A stretch of 64,000 nucleotides of DNA from Acidisarcina polymorpha (GCF_003330725.1 NZ_CP030840.1:5456001-5520000), one strand, 5' to 3'; positions 8,765-17,968 are shown, counted from the stretch's first letter. Notes: a model not told the origin generated them from the letters alone. Made by a program: numbers and translations.

Positions 8765-10203
8765 TCGGCTGCGGCTCCAGCCGTGGTGGCCATGCTGGTC
8801 GTCTTGGCCGAATTGCGGTCTCCGCCGCCCGTCGAGGACTCAGTTCCGGAGGCAGTTTTGTCGGCCTGCTCCAATTTCTCAATCATCACCCGGCTGATGC
8901 GCCGGCCGGCCATTTCGAGCACGCTGAGCCGCCTACCTTCAAACTCGGTGGAATCGCCTTCGCGAGGAATTCGACCGAAGCGAGTCAGCAGGAATCCAGC
9001 GAGAGTCTCGATGCCGCCTTCGCGGGGAAGCTTCCAATGCATCTGGGTTTCGAGGTCGCGGAGCTTGACGCTGCCGTCGATGATCAACCCTCCCGAGGCA
9101 GAGCGAAGCACGGCCTTTTCGGCAACATCGAATTCATCTTCAACCTCGCCGATGATCTGTTCGATCGCATCTTCCACGGTAACCAATCCCACTGTAGTGC
9201 CATACTCGTCGACCACAATGGCCATGTGCCGGCGGCGTTTTTGAAACTCCTGCAACAGATCGAGGACCGGCTTGGTTTCTGGAACGACGAGGACTTCTCG
9301 CATCACCTGTTGCAGGCGAAGTTCACTGAACGGCGATCCAGCGAAGCGGGTTTGCGCGGTCAGGCGAAAGTGCATCAGCCGCGAGATGTCCTTCGAGTAG
9401 ACGACGCCGATGATGTATTCGGGGCCGCGAGCGGGATCGTAGACCGGCACTCGGGAATGCTGCTCCTCGACTATGCGGGCGCTGGCGACCTCGATGAGCA
9501 TGTCAGCCGGGAGCGAAAAGATCCGCTGCCGCGGGATCATGATCTCGCGCGTAGGGATCTGGTTCAACTCCACCGCCCGGTGGATAACGGCTTCCTGGTA
9601 TTCGGGCAACATGCCCATGCGGCGCGCGGCGGTGGCAATCAGCTTCAGTTCATCCGGCGAATGGACGGTGCCTTCCTGTCCCAATGGAGCGCGAAAGAGT
9701 TGCAGCACCAGTCGCGCCGAGCCATTCATGAATCGGACTGCCGGCCGCGTCAAGGAGATGAATAGATCCATCGGTCCAGCGACAGCAATGGCGATCTGCT
9801 CGGCTTTGCGCAGCGCGAGCGATTTAGGAACAAGTTCCCCGAGCAGGACATGAAGGTAAGTAATGAACGCGAAGGCCAGCGGCACAGCGATCAGGTGCGA
9901 ATAGACGATGGCGTGCGGCACGTCACGGAGTAGATCTTCGAAGAGTCCCGCGACCACCGGCTCTCCGATCCAGCCGAGCGCCAGACTGCAGAGAGTGACG
10001 CCAAACTGAACAGTTGGCAGGAAGTCATCGAGGTTTTCCTGGAGGCGGCGGACGGCGCGGGCGCCGGCGACATGCTGCGCGATCATCTGCTCGATCCGCG
10101 TTTCTCTGACGCTGACCAGCGCGAACTCCGCGGCAACAAAAAACCCATTGGCCAGGATGAGCAACGCTACGGAGACGGCCCGAAAGAGCAGCAAACCGGA
10201 CAT
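8761..10203 (-). CDS. CNNM/CorC-type transporter with CBS pair
   Basis: 480 residues with the standard order: an N-terminal CNNM (DUF21) domain with about four membrane helices (residues 1-190), a pair of CBS domains (about 205-335, including VPVYDPARGPEYIIGVVYSKD), and a CorC_HlyC domain (about 350-435). Relatives (CorC, MpfA, YfjD) take part in magnesium or cobalt efflux; the hemolysin label is historical. A Ser/Thr/Gly-rich tail of ~30 residues follows. The ATGA overlap joins it to the permease downstream. Ion specificity cannot be read from sequence. Confidence 0.9.
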   Translation of the reverse strand: MSGLLLFRAVSVALLILANGFFVAAEFALVSVRETRIEQMIAQHVAGARAVRRLQENLDDFLPTVQFGVTLCSLALGWIGEPVVAGLFEDLLRDVPHAIVYSHLIAVPLAFAFITYLHVLLGELVPKSLALRKAEQIAIAVAGPMDLFISLTRPAVRFMNGSARLVLQLFRAPLGQEGTVHSPDELKLIATAARRMGMLPEYQEAVIHRAVELNQIPTREIMIPRQRIFSLPADMLIEVASARIVEEQHSRVPVYDPARGPEYIIGVVYSKDISRLMHFRLTAQTRFAGSPFSELRLQQVMREVLVVPETKPVLDLLQEFQKRRRHMAIVVDEYGTTVGLVTVEDAIEQIIGEVEDEFDVAEKAVLRSASGGLIIDGSVKLRDLETQMHWKLPREGGIETLAGFLLTRFGRIPREGDSTEFEGRRLSVLEMAGRRISRVMIEKLEQADKTASGTESSTGGGDRNSAKTTSMATTAGAAAE

Positions 10204-10350
10204 TCTATTCGAAGTCTAGCATTCAGCGCCGATGGTGACAGTCCGGTGAATCCGGGAAAAGGCCGGAACCGGCGTGCGCGACTCTGCGTATCCTAGGAGG
10301 CAGGGTGGCGATGGCGTGAGTTCGAGACGACCATGCCCTAGGGGAGCAGC

Positions 10351-11559
10351 TTGGCGCAGCGAAAAGGTAAGACAAAATGGTGGCTGTGGGGCGGTATTGT
10401 CGCGCTCCTGATCGTTGTTGGACTGGCAGTGGGGATTGTCGCCCATGGCAGCCGGACCAAGATAGACCCGAGCCGCCTGGCTAAAGTCAGCCGGGGCGAT
10501 CTTGCGAAAAGCGTGGTAGCGACCGGGAAAATACAACCTATCACCAAGGTCGAGTTGAAATCCAAAGCAAGCGGCATCGTCGAGAAGCTTTATGTGGACA
10601 TCAACCAGATCGTCCACAAAGGCCAGGTGCTGGCGCAGCTGGACCAACAGGAGATTCTGGCCCAAGTGGCCGCGCAAAAGGCTCAATTGGAGGCGGCGAC
10701 GGCCAATGTCGCAACCTATGAAGCTAACATCTCGCAGGACAAGGTGAATGCGGAAGCGCCAGACCTGCCGATGTATAAGAACACCCTCGACCGCAATCTT
10801 CAGATGGAGAAAGAAGGCGTCGTTTCGCAACAAGCTCTGGATGATGCCAACCGCAATTATCTTGCCGCACTGAACAAGCGTGATACCGCGCGGGCCACGA
10901 TTGCTGTCGATCAAGCCAAGTTGAAGCAAGCGCAGGCGCAGGTGGCTCAGAGCCGGGCTAGCCTGGACCAACTTAACGAACAGCTGAGTTATACCACTCT
11001 GACGTCGCCGATGGACGGAGTCATCCTCTCGAGGGACGTTGAACTTGGCGACGCGGTAAGTTCGATCCTGGTCCTTGGCTCGACGGCCACGTTGGTGATG
11101 ACGATTGGCGATATCAAGCAGGTCTACGTGCAGGGTAAGGTCGATGAGGCTGACATCGCTAACGTGTATCTTGGTCAGCCAGCGCGGATCAAAGTCGAAT
11201 CCTTTCGCGATAAGACGTTCAATGGCAAGGTCACCAAAATTGCGCCGCTCGGGGTCGAGAAGGACAATGTGACCACGTTCGAAGTGCGGGTTTCAATCGA
11301 TAATTCGACCGGCGAACTCAAAGCCAACATGACGGCGAATGCCGAGATTCTGGTCGAGGAGCATAAGAACACATTGATTGTTCCCGAGCAGGCGTTGACC
11401 TACGACAACAAGAAAAATGCGACCGTCAATGTGCCGGACGCGAGTGCGAAGGACGGACAGCGGAGTGTTCCGGTCAAAGTCGGAGTTGCGAATGGCAGTA
11501 ACACGGAGATACTATCCGGCCTGAAAGAAGGCGATACCGTAGTTCTGGTGCAACAGTAA
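10351..11559 (+). CDS. RND/MacA-type periplasmic adaptor (HlyD family)
   Basis: 402 residues from TTG 10351, with GGGGAG 5-6 bases upstream. A signal-anchor helix (residues 9-30) is followed by a split lipoyl domain (TKVELKSKASGIVEKLYVD and TTLTSPMDGVILSRDVELG), a long alpha-hairpin coiled coil (about 105-215) and beta-barrel regions. Such adaptors link an inner-membrane pump to an outer-membrane channel. The closest type is MacA/YknX, normally next to a MacB ATPase-permease, but no pump gene is adjacent. A DUF4097 gene follows after 43 bases, probably in the same operon. Confidence 0.9.
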   Translation: MAQRKGKTKWWLWGGIVALLIVVGLAVGIVAHGSRTKIDPSRLAKVSRGDLAKSVVATGKIQPITKVELKSKASGIVEKLYVDINQIVHKGQVLAQLDQQEILAQVAAQKAQLEAATANVATYEANISQDKVNAEAPDLPMYKNTLDRNLQMEKEGVVSQQALDDANRNYLAALNKRDTARATIAVDQAKLKQAQAQVAQSRASLDQLNEQLSYTTLTSPMDGVILSRDVELGDAVSSILVLGSTATLVMTIGDIKQVYVQGKVDEADIANVYLGQPARIKVESFRDKTFNGKVTKIAPLGVEKDNVTTFEVRVSIDNSTGELKANMTANAEILVEEHKNTLIVPEQALTYDNKKNATVNVPDASAKDGQRSVPVKVGVANGSNTEILSGLKEGDTVVLVQQ

Positions 11560-11602
11560 AGCGAGATCGTGATATCGACAAAAGCGTAGAAGGAGTGCGG
11601 TT

Positions 11603-12487
11603 ATGCAAACGACGACTAGAGTGAGAAATGCGATTATGACGGCCGGCATTTGCGGTGGGCTTCTACTGGCGCCCGCGATCGCATCGGCGGCGGAAGCAAG
11701 CTTTGAACGCACACTGAACGTCAGTGGGAGTCCCAATCTCCAGGTTTCCACTGGATCAGGCTATATCCATATCTCTCCTGGCTCCGGCAGCCAGATCCAC
11801 ATCGTCGGTCATGTGAAGTCGAGTAATGGTGGCGGCTGGTTTGGCGGGGGCGGCTCCTCCGACGATCGGGTCAAGCAGGTGGCGGACAATCCTCCGATCG
11901 AACAGAGCGGCAACGACGTGCACATCGGTAGAAAGAACAGCGATTGGCTGCGGAACATCAGCATCGATTATGAGATTACGATGCCGCGAAATGCCAATGT
12001 CGAAGCGGGTACCGGTTCGGGGGATCTGCGTATCAGTGAGATTAGCGGCGGCCTCAAGGCTGGGACTGGTTCGGGCAGCATTGATGTCCACGGGATTGGC
12101 GGTGCCGTCGAACTTAACACAGGCTCCGGCGACATTCACGCCGAGCTGGTCAACCCGAGCATGACCAAAGCGCAGACCGGAAGCGGCAGTATTCGGCTGT
12201 ACGGCGTGGTTGGATCGCTGAAGGCCGACACTGGTTCAGGAGAGATCGAGATTGAAGGCCAGCCAACCTCCGACTGGAAGCTACAGACGGGCTCAGGGAG
12301 CGTAGGCTTGGCGGTTGGCAATTCTCGCTTCAGCCTTGACGCCTCAACGGGTTCGGGAACCGTCCACAGCGATCCGCCGATCACCACCCACGGAAGTCTG
12401 GAGCGTCACCACGTGGTGGGAGATATCAACGGCGGCGGCCCAACGGTTCGCGTCGAAACCGGATCGGGCGACGTTCGCATTAAGTAG
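11603..12487 (+). CDS. Exported DUF4097-type beta-repeat protein (TGSG repeats)
   Basis: 294 residues with an AAGGAG ribosome-binding site and a signal peptide (residues 1-30, cleavage near ASAAEA). From about residue 45 the sequence is a series of short beta strands punctuated by TGSG or similar turns (STGSGYI, AGTGSGDLRI, NTGSGDIHA, QTGSGSIRL, DTGSGEIEI, QTGSGSVGL, ETGSGDVRI). This is typical of the DUF4097 'putative adhesin' family, which is expected to form a beta-solenoid. A Gly/Ser loop near residue 75 interrupts it. The role is unknown; placement after an efflux adaptor suggests an envelope function. Confidence 0.85.
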   Translation: MQTTTRVRNAIMTAGICGGLLLAPAIASAAEASFERTLNVSGSPNLQVSTGSGYIHISPGSGSQIHIVGHVKSSNGGGWFGGGGSSDDRVKQVADNPPIEQSGNDVHIGRKNSDWLRNISIDYEITMPRNANVEAGTGSGDLRISEISGGLKAGTGSGSIDVHGIGGAVELNTGSGDIHAELVNPSMTKAQTGSGSIRLYGVVGSLKADTGSGEIEIEGQPTSDWKLQTGSGSVGLAVGNSRFSLDASTGSGTVHSDPPITTHGSLERHHVVGDINGGGPTVRVETGSGDVRIK

Positions 12488-12544
12488 CGGCGGTTTTCAG
12501 CTTGATTCTGCTTACCGTTCACAACGAAATCTTATCAGGCGTCA

Positions 12545-12583
12545 ACGAGAACAGCCTCGGCATGTGACCGAGGCTGTTCTCGT
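12545..12583. terminator. Long hairpin between convergent genes
   Basis: A perfect 16-base stem (12545-12560 with 12568-12583) and a 7-base loop lie between the stops of two convergent genes. Neither flank has a strong T-tract, so it may act on both strands or with Rho. Confidence 0.55.
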
Positions 12584-12603
12584 AGTGCTCTTAGGCTTCC
12601 TGC

Positions 12604-14688
12604 TTATCTCGGGTGATCCTCATCTTCCTTCTTTTGAGGAGCCGGCTTCGGCGCTGGTTTGGGGGTTGGTTTTGCCTGCGGATGGGCGGCGGCCGGAGGC
12701 GCCGGATGGGTTGCCGGGGCAGCGGCCGGACGAGTCTCCTTCGCTGGCGCTGGGTGCTCTTGGGGCCTTGAATTCTCCTCTGGTCTCGGTGTTTCTGGAG
12801 TCGCGGGGCGTTCCGTCGCCGGTCGTTGCGCCGGAGCCGCTTTCGGTGGAGCTTCGGTTCGGGCGGCTGGAGTTTCTGGCTGCGTTTTCACCGGCGCGGG
12901 CGCTTTCTCTGTTGGCTGGCCGGGACGTGCGCTGGTCGTCTCGGCGGGTGATGTCGGCTTTGCGACTGGGGTTTTCGCGGCCGGCTCCGGTGCTGCTGCT
13001 GACGTTCCTGCCTTCGGCTGCGGCGAGACCGCGGGCTTGCCTGGAGCAGATTTGAGAGCAGCCGCCTTCGCGGCTGGGGGTTGCGCGGTTGCCGGCCGTC
13101 CGGCCACCGCACCGGGGACGGGTTTCGGCAGAGAGGTAGCTGGCTGCGGTTTAGGCAGATTGACCGGAGCGAGTCTCGCCGGGTTTGCAGCGGGTGTCGC
13201 CTTGGCCAGACCGCGTGGTGTCACCAATGTTGGACGCGCAGCCGGGGCAGCGACATTCTGCTTGGGAACCAGAAGCGGATGGCTCGGCGCGGGCGCTGGA
13301 GGCGCGGCGTGCACAGGCGCGGCGGCGAGTTGCTGCTGCATGGCCGGGGTCAACTTTACCGCGGCTTGAGTCACCGGGCGTCCCGAGGACATGGCGGCAA
13401 CGGGCACCGCCGTCACCTGCGCACGATGAGCGTATTGAATGTTGTTAGTGTTGATCTGGTTGATGTTGTTTACGGTCCGGGTGTTTGTGATGTAGGTGTT
13501 GTAGTTGTTGACGATCGTAGTGTTGTGGATGTTGGTGATGTTCACGTTGGTGACGTTAACCTGCCGCGCATAGGCCGGGCTGGCATGGTACCAGGGAACG
13601 AAGGGCTCGCCGACGCCGAGCGGGAACCAAGCGGCTACACCGCCACCTCCGCCGCCAATGCCGATGCCAATCGAGATGCCGGGTCCGCCGACGAACGCGA
13701 CCAGTGCCGGGGAGTAAACGGGTACGACGGCGGGAGGTCCTGGAACCCAGCCCCAGCGCCCTTGAATGCTTGCCCAGCGCCCATAGTGGAAGGGAGCGTA
13801 ACCCCAGGCGGCATCGTCGATCCAGGTATATCCCCAGGGGGCGACATACGCCCAGTGGCCAAGACTGTAAGGCCTCCAACCAGAGGGCACGCTGGAGGGA
13901 TACCAGACCGGACCATAATCCGGGGTGGGCGCCCAGCTTCCGTTGGCGTCCAGATCGGAGAATCCTGGTGTTTCCCGGCTGACGTACTGTGCCGATTGTG
14001 AATTCAGAATGTCGTGGTCGCGGTTGATGCTCCATTGGTCGAGGGCGTCGAAGGCGGGTAGACCCACTGGATAGATGGTGATCGGGTCGGTCCCCGTCAT
14101 CTGAACTGCCTGGCCTGCCGTCACTTCTTGATTGAGGCCTTCAGGGCCGGTGATCTGGACGGCGCCTGCATTGACGATCGCATCCGACCCCCCGTCGCCG
14201 GAAAAAGCATCGAAGCGGTAATCCCCTGGCTGGGTGATGATCGCCGAGCCATTCGGCGTATCGACCTCGACCGTGCTGCCCGGGTTTAACCCATAGATCC
14301 GGACGCGGATCGACCCTGCCGCCAGGCCAATCTGCTCATATTGGTCAGTGAGGTTGGTCAGCGTCACATCGGTACTTTGCCCCATACGGATGTCGGTCGA
14401 ACCGGCGCCGATCTCGGCGCGCGAATTCTGATCGCAATAAAGGCGATCGCCGCTGGTCATCGGGTAGTTGTTCACGCCTGCTGCCCACTCAGTGGTCCCT
14501 GCAGCCATGAAAGAGACGTCTCCCTGGGTGTAGCCGATGCGGGCAACGAGCGCTGGCGGATCGTTAAGGGCGGCTTGAGAATTGTCTTGAGCGAACAGTG
14601 CAGCGGCGAGGAAAAAGGGGGCTGCTGCCGTGATTACGGCGAGACCCCGGAGCGTGCTGGTCTTGTTTATGTTAGCTATCTTCAACAT
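12604..14688 (-). CDS. FecR-domain protein with DUF6600-like repeats and Pro/Ala tail
   Basis: 694 residues. A signal peptide (1-33) precedes a FecR-type domain (about 45-200: ARIGYTQGDVSF, GDRLYCDQNSRAEI, TPNGSAIITQPGDYRFD). Next come tryptophan-rich repeats (about 250-320: YGPVWYPSSVPSGWRPYSLGHW and WIDDAAWGYAPFHYGRW), a Gly-rich segment, an Asn/Thr-rich stretch (about 375-420), and a ~250-residue tail rich in Pro, Ala and Lys ending in a charged KKEDEDHPR. This layout is common in acidobacterial exported proteins annotated FecR/DUF6600. No sigma factor or TonB receptor is nearby, so a classical Fec role is unlikely. The low-complexity tail may span the periplasm or bind the wall. Confidence 0.85.
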   Translation of the reverse strand: MLKIANINKTSTLRGLAVITAAAPFFLAAALFAQDNSQAALNDPPALVARIGYTQGDVSFMAAGTTEWAAGVNNYPMTSGDRLYCDQNSRAEIGAGSTDIRMGQSTDVTLTNLTDQYEQIGLAAGSIRVRIYGLNPGSTVEVDTPNGSAIITQPGDYRFDAFSGDGGSDAIVNAGAVQITGPEGLNQEVTAGQAVQMTGTDPITIYPVGLPAFDALDQWSINRDHDILNSQSAQYVSRETPGFSDLDANGSWAPTPDYGPVWYPSSVPSGWRPYSLGHWAYVAPWGYTWIDDAAWGYAPFHYGRWASIQGRWGWVPGPPAVVPVYSPALVAFVGGPGISIGIGIGGGGGGVAAWFPLGVGEPFVPWYHASPAYARQVNVTNVNITNIHNTTIVNNYNTYITNTRTVNNINQINTNNIQYAHRAQVTAVPVAAMSSGRPVTQAAVKLTPAMQQQLAAAPVHAAPPAPAPSHPLLVPKQNVAAPAARPTLVTPRGLAKATPAANPARLAPVNLPKPQPATSLPKPVPGAVAGRPATAQPPAAKAAALKSAPGKPAVSPQPKAGTSAAAPEPAAKTPVAKPTSPAETTSARPGQPTEKAPAPVKTQPETPAARTEAPPKAAPAQRPATERPATPETPRPEENSRPQEHPAPAKETRPAAAPATHPAPPAAAHPQAKPTPKPAPKPAPQKKEDEDHPR

Positions 14689-15137
14689 GTTTCGTCTCTC
14701 CCGGACGTAATGGCCCGTTGCTGCTTGAAACCCAGCTTATTGCGAAATGATTTGGTGAATTGGAGGTGGAGGGTAGACCATCGCGAACCTGTTTTCTGTC
14801 TTCCGGCAGGCGAGTAACTGAATGGCTGCGTGTCTATTCCTGGCTTACGACAGCCTTAAGAGCTCTGCGGCGCCAGAGTTCTTCCGCACTCCTGGCTGAT
14901 CCGACAGGGTAATGCCTTAGAACGTTCCCGAGTATACATCTTGAGGAATTGTGCTCGGAAGTGGTCAGCCAGGTGCCGGCCCTGCGCTACTACCTACTTA
15001 CATAGCAGTAAGGTCGCACTTTATTCTGGCTAGCATCGGTAATGAATGAATCCATAAATTAGTGATGAGTGAATATTTTGCCACTTGTGCTTGCGACCCA
15101 TTTCCAAGTAAACGTCTTCTAGGAGAACTCGTACACG
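14689..15137. other. Intergenic region between divergent genes
   Basis: 449 bases between the FecR-domain gene (minus) and the alcohol dehydrogenase (plus). It must hold both promoters. I see no convincing ORF, RNA gene or repeat. An AGGAG lies 12 bases before the dehydrogenase ATG. Confidence 0.4.
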
Positions 15138-16179
15138 ATGCTGACAACTCGCGCTTACGCCGTACATTCCGCCACCACCTCTGCTGTCCCTTTTCAGTTC
15201 ACCTATCGCGACCCGCGCGCCCAGGAAGTGGCGCTCGATATCCAGTTCTGTGGCATCTGTCATTCCGACATTCACCAGGCGCGCAACGAGTGGGGAGGCT
15301 CTCTATATCCCATGGTGCCGGGTCATGAAATCGTGGGGACGGTTCGCGCCGTCGGGGCGGAAGTCACGAAGTTCAAGGTTGGAGACTGGGCAGCGGTCGG
15401 CGTGATGGTCGATTCCTGCCGGGTGTGTGCCGCGTGCAAAGACGGCGAGGAGCAATACTGCGAAGGCACAGGCACAGTAGCCACCTACAATTCGCGCGAT
15501 AAACAGGGCAACCTGACCTTTGGCGGCTATGCGGATCACATCGTTGTCGATCAGGCGTATGCATTGTCTCTGCCGAAGAAGCTCGATCCAGCGGCAGCCG
15601 CTCCGCTGCTCTGCGCCGGTATAACCACTTATTCGCCATTGAAGCACTGGAAAGCCGGGCCGGGAACGAAGGTTGGGATCGTAGGGCTGGGTGGACTCGG
15701 GCATCTGGGACTGAAGTTTGCTCATGCATTTGGGGCACATGTCGTCCAGTTCACTACGTCCGCTGCAAAGGCCGAAGATGCGTTACGACTCGGAGCGGAT
15801 GAGGTAGTCCTTACAAAGGAAGAGGGCTGGGAGGCAAAGCATAAGCGGAGCTTTGATTTCATTCTCGACTGCGTATCGGCAAAACCACGACGTGAACACT
15901 TATCTTGGCCTGTTGAAGAGGGACGCAGTGATGTGTTCCGTCGGTATTCCAGAGGTTCCGGTATCCATTCGCACCTTTGCGGTAATGGGGCGTAGGACGT
16001 TTACAGGCTCGGGGGTCGGCGGTATTCAAGAGACCCAGCAGATGCTGGACTTCTGCGGGGAACATGGCATCGTTGCCGACATCGAGATGACGAGCTTTGA
16101 GAAGCTGGATGAGGCGTGGGATAGAGTGGTCAATGGCGATGTCAAGTACCGATTCGTGCTGGACACGAAGACTCTCTAG
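15138..16179 (+). pseudogene. Zinc alcohol dehydrogenase (YahK/AdhC-like) with a single-base frameshift
   Basis: The N-terminal part runs from ATG 15138 with the zinc-enzyme hallmarks CGICHSDIH and PGHEIVGTV, the structural-zinc cysteines in DSCRVCAACKDGEEQYC, and the nucleotide-binding GLGGLGHLGLKFAHAFGA. The frame is lost after VSAK at about 15884; the C-terminal part (HDVNTYLGLLKRDAV to the end at 16179) continues one frame over. Removing one C from the CC at 15885-15886 joins them into a 346-residue enzyme, the family's usual length. These enzymes reduce aldehydes with NADPH. This is either a recent pseudogene or a sequencing error. Confidence 0.85.
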
Positions 16180-16224
16180 AACGTTGCCAGCCGGGACGAT
16201 TGCCGGGAGTGGTGTTGCTCCATG

Positions 16225-16260
16225 GCGCTCCTCTTAGATGACTTGTCGTTAGAGGAGCGC
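16225..16260. terminator. Hairpin at convergent gene ends
   Basis: A 10-base perfect stem (GCGCTCCTCT at 16225-16234 with AGAGGAGCGC at 16251-16260) overlaps the end of the small minus-strand gene. There is no T-tract on either side, so termination is only probable. Confidence 0.4.
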
Positions 16261-16578
16261 AAACCCAAGCGCTGTGTTGACGATGGTCTTAACGACGCCG
16301 AGCGCAGCGTTGATGGCGGCTTCGACGGCCAGCAGCGCCAGGCCCTTCAGTGTTAGCAGTACATTCCGGGAGGCGTTTTTCTGGATGTCGAAGAGGATTG
16401 CGGCCTGTTGCTGGTTGATCTGGCCGGCTTTCAGTTGCGCCTCTAAACCAGCCAAGGTCTGGGCGATCTTGAGGAACTCCGTCTTGGCAAATGACTCCGC
16501 GTCACCGGCATCGTTCTCCAGAATGGGCAAAGCAGCACCGAGCATCTGAGAGGCGAGGGTTGCTACATCGAGCGCCAT
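16249..16578 (-). CDS. Conserved-looking small alanine-rich protein, unknown
   Basis: 109 residues from ATG 16578, with AAGGAG 7 bases upstream; the longer start at 16626 lacks such a site. It is mostly helical, Ala/Leu-rich, with a middle segment LKAGQINQQQAAILFDIQKNASRN and a C-terminal hydrophobic helix of about 30 residues that could be amphipathic or membrane-associated. No family is recognised. It lies 25 bases downstream of a lipoprotein gene on the same strand, so the two probably form a small operon and may work together at the envelope. Confidence 0.65.
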   Translation of the reverse strand: MALDVATLASQMLGAALPILENDAGDAESFAKTEFLKIAQTLAGLEAQLKAGQINQQQAAILFDIQKNASRNVLLTLKGLALLAVEAAINAALGVVKTIVNTALGFALL

Positions 16579-16603
16579 TGGCTTACTCCTTTTCCGGACG
16601 TGG

Positions 16604-17122
16604 TTATTTTTGGGTAGCAGGCGCAAGCGCTGCCTTGGAGGTCGTGCCGGTGCGCTTCAAGGCTATTTCGAGCTTGAGAATACTTTCGAAAGAGACCGAG
16701 ATTCCAGACTGCGCGCTGCTGACGATGGCCGCGGAGATGGGACGGCCGGCACTCTTGTCGAGTTGATGAAAGTCATCGAACTGAGACTGCAGGTTTGTGA
16801 TCTGCTGGACGAGGATGTCGTATTTCGGCATCGCGACTGCTCTCGCTTTGAGAACGGCCAAGCGGGCGGTGATGTCGTCATAGAAGGCTTGATCGAACGG
16901 AGTATCGGGAGTTGATTTTAATTTCGCGAAGTAGAGTTCTGCTTTTTGCTCTATGTCGGTGACGCCTTTGTCGAAGGTCTCATCATAGTCGCCAATGAGT
17001 TTGACGGCGCAGCCGCTCAGTGCTGAGCTTAAGATCGCCAACAAAAGTAGAAGACCGGTGACAGAGAGGAGTTGGCCTTGAATGGGCTTGGCTCTTCGGA
17101 TGGCATTCATTGGCTTGGTCAC
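16604..17122 (-). CDS. Putative lipoprotein, unknown function
   Basis: 172 residues. The N-terminus is basic, then hydrophobic (residues 18-36), and ends in an LSGC lipobox, predicting lipidation at Cys 38. The mature part is helical, with SFESILKLEIAL near the end and no recognised domain. ATG 17110 is an alternative start. It lies upstream of the small Ala-rich gene on the same strand. It is predicted to be anchored in the membrane facing the periplasm; no function can be given. Confidence 0.7.
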   Translation of the reverse strand: MTKPMNAIRRAKPIQGQLLSVTGLLLLLAILSSALSGCAVKLIGDYDETFDKGVTDIEQKAELYFAKLKSTPDTPFDQAFYDDITARLAVLKARAVAMPKYDILVQQITNLQSQFDDFHQLDKSAGRPISAAIVSSAQSGISVSFESILKLEIALKRTGTTSKAALAPATQK

Positions 17123-17230
17123 AGGTTAGATCCAAACGACAGCTTTAAAGCACGGCAAGTATGCATGATCGGGAGCGCGGTTGTACTCAAAAATCTTTAA
17201 GGACGTCTACCTGGCTGCGACGAACCCTCA

Positions 17231-17944
17231 TTAATCGGCAACCATGAGCTCGCCGGGAACGATCGGGCGGGTTCGCGGCAGAGCTCCGCGATAGGCTGCA
17301 AATCCCATCAGCAGAAGCGCCCCAGCAAAGACGGCCAGTTTGGCGAGACTGGCGGCGCGAGTTTGAGGCAGGAGCTTCCAAAGCACGAGTAGCAAAACCT
17401 GAGATACGGTAACTGCCCAAACTGTTCCATAAAAGTAGCGGCGTTCGGTGCCTTCTCCTTTGGTCGAAGTTCCGACGCGGGGCAACGCGCCGAGCGCTCC
17501 GAGCAAGAGAATGACTGCGCAAAGCGGCGAGTAGGCATGTTGATAGATTTGCTTCATGTACCATTTGCCAGTGGCTGCGGCGATAAACAGCCCGGCCAGG
17601 TTCAACAGTCCAAAGCTAAGCGCGGCGTTCCAGGCAAACGTATAGCAAACCCGCCGGTAGAGTGGGTTCGGCTTGTCTTCATCGAAGCGCAGGATGTAGG
17701 GTCGCGGTTCAACCCCAGGCAAACGTCCGCGCAACCCGGCGATCCCTGTAGCCGCTAACACAGCGGATAACCAGAGTAAATTGGCTCGACTGAAACCATG
17801 AGCGAAGAGCGTGAACGTCAAGGGCCCGGGCGCGAGAAAGAAGACAAAAATCCAGATCGGCCAATGGGCGAGCCGATAGAGAGCAGTGTTTCGCTCCCGG
17901 ATCTTCCGTGCCTGGGCGTATTCAAGCTTGCCGGCATATCGCAT
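17231..17944 (-). CDS. Multi-pass membrane protein, unknown
   Basis: 237 residues with about six hydrophobic segments (near residues 30-48, 55-72, 105-125, 140-158, 172-192 and 200-218). Between the second and third is a cytoplasmic-looking loop with GRLPGVEPRPYILRFDEDKPNPLYRRVCY. The protein starts with a charged MRYAGKLEYAQARKIRERN segment. I do not recognise a transporter or enzyme family. It appears to be a single gene, with a short acidic ORF upstream on the same strand. No function is proposed. Confidence 0.7.
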   Translation of the reverse strand: MRYAGKLEYAQARKIRERNTALYRLAHWPIWIFVFFLAPGPLTFTLFAHGFSRANLLWLSAVLAATGIAGLRGRLPGVEPRPYILRFDEDKPNPLYRRVCYTFAWNAALSFGLLNLAGLFIAAATGKWYMKQIYQHAYSPLCAVILLLGALGALPRVGTSTKGEGTERRYFYGTVWAVTVSQVLLLVLWKLLPQTRAASLAKLAVFAGALLLMGFAAYRGALPRTRPIVPGELMVAD

Positions 17945-17968
17945 ATCTGAGAATTATGAGGCAATCGA

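Noticed and set aside
10216-10330. Possible riboswitch-like GGTGACAGTCCGGTGAATCC segment before the adaptor gene
   Set aside because: It resembles one cobalamin riboswitch element, but the other conserved parts, including the B12 box, are absent.
12659-14001. Plus-strand ORFs rich in Gly, Ala and Arg opposite the FecR-domain gene
   Set aside because: They mirror the Pro/Ala-rich tail and Trp-rich repeats of the real gene on the other strand.
15853-16179. Separate 108-residue gene after the alcohol dehydrogenase
   Set aside because: It is the C-terminal part of the same dehydrogenase after a one-base frameshift; there is no independent start signal.
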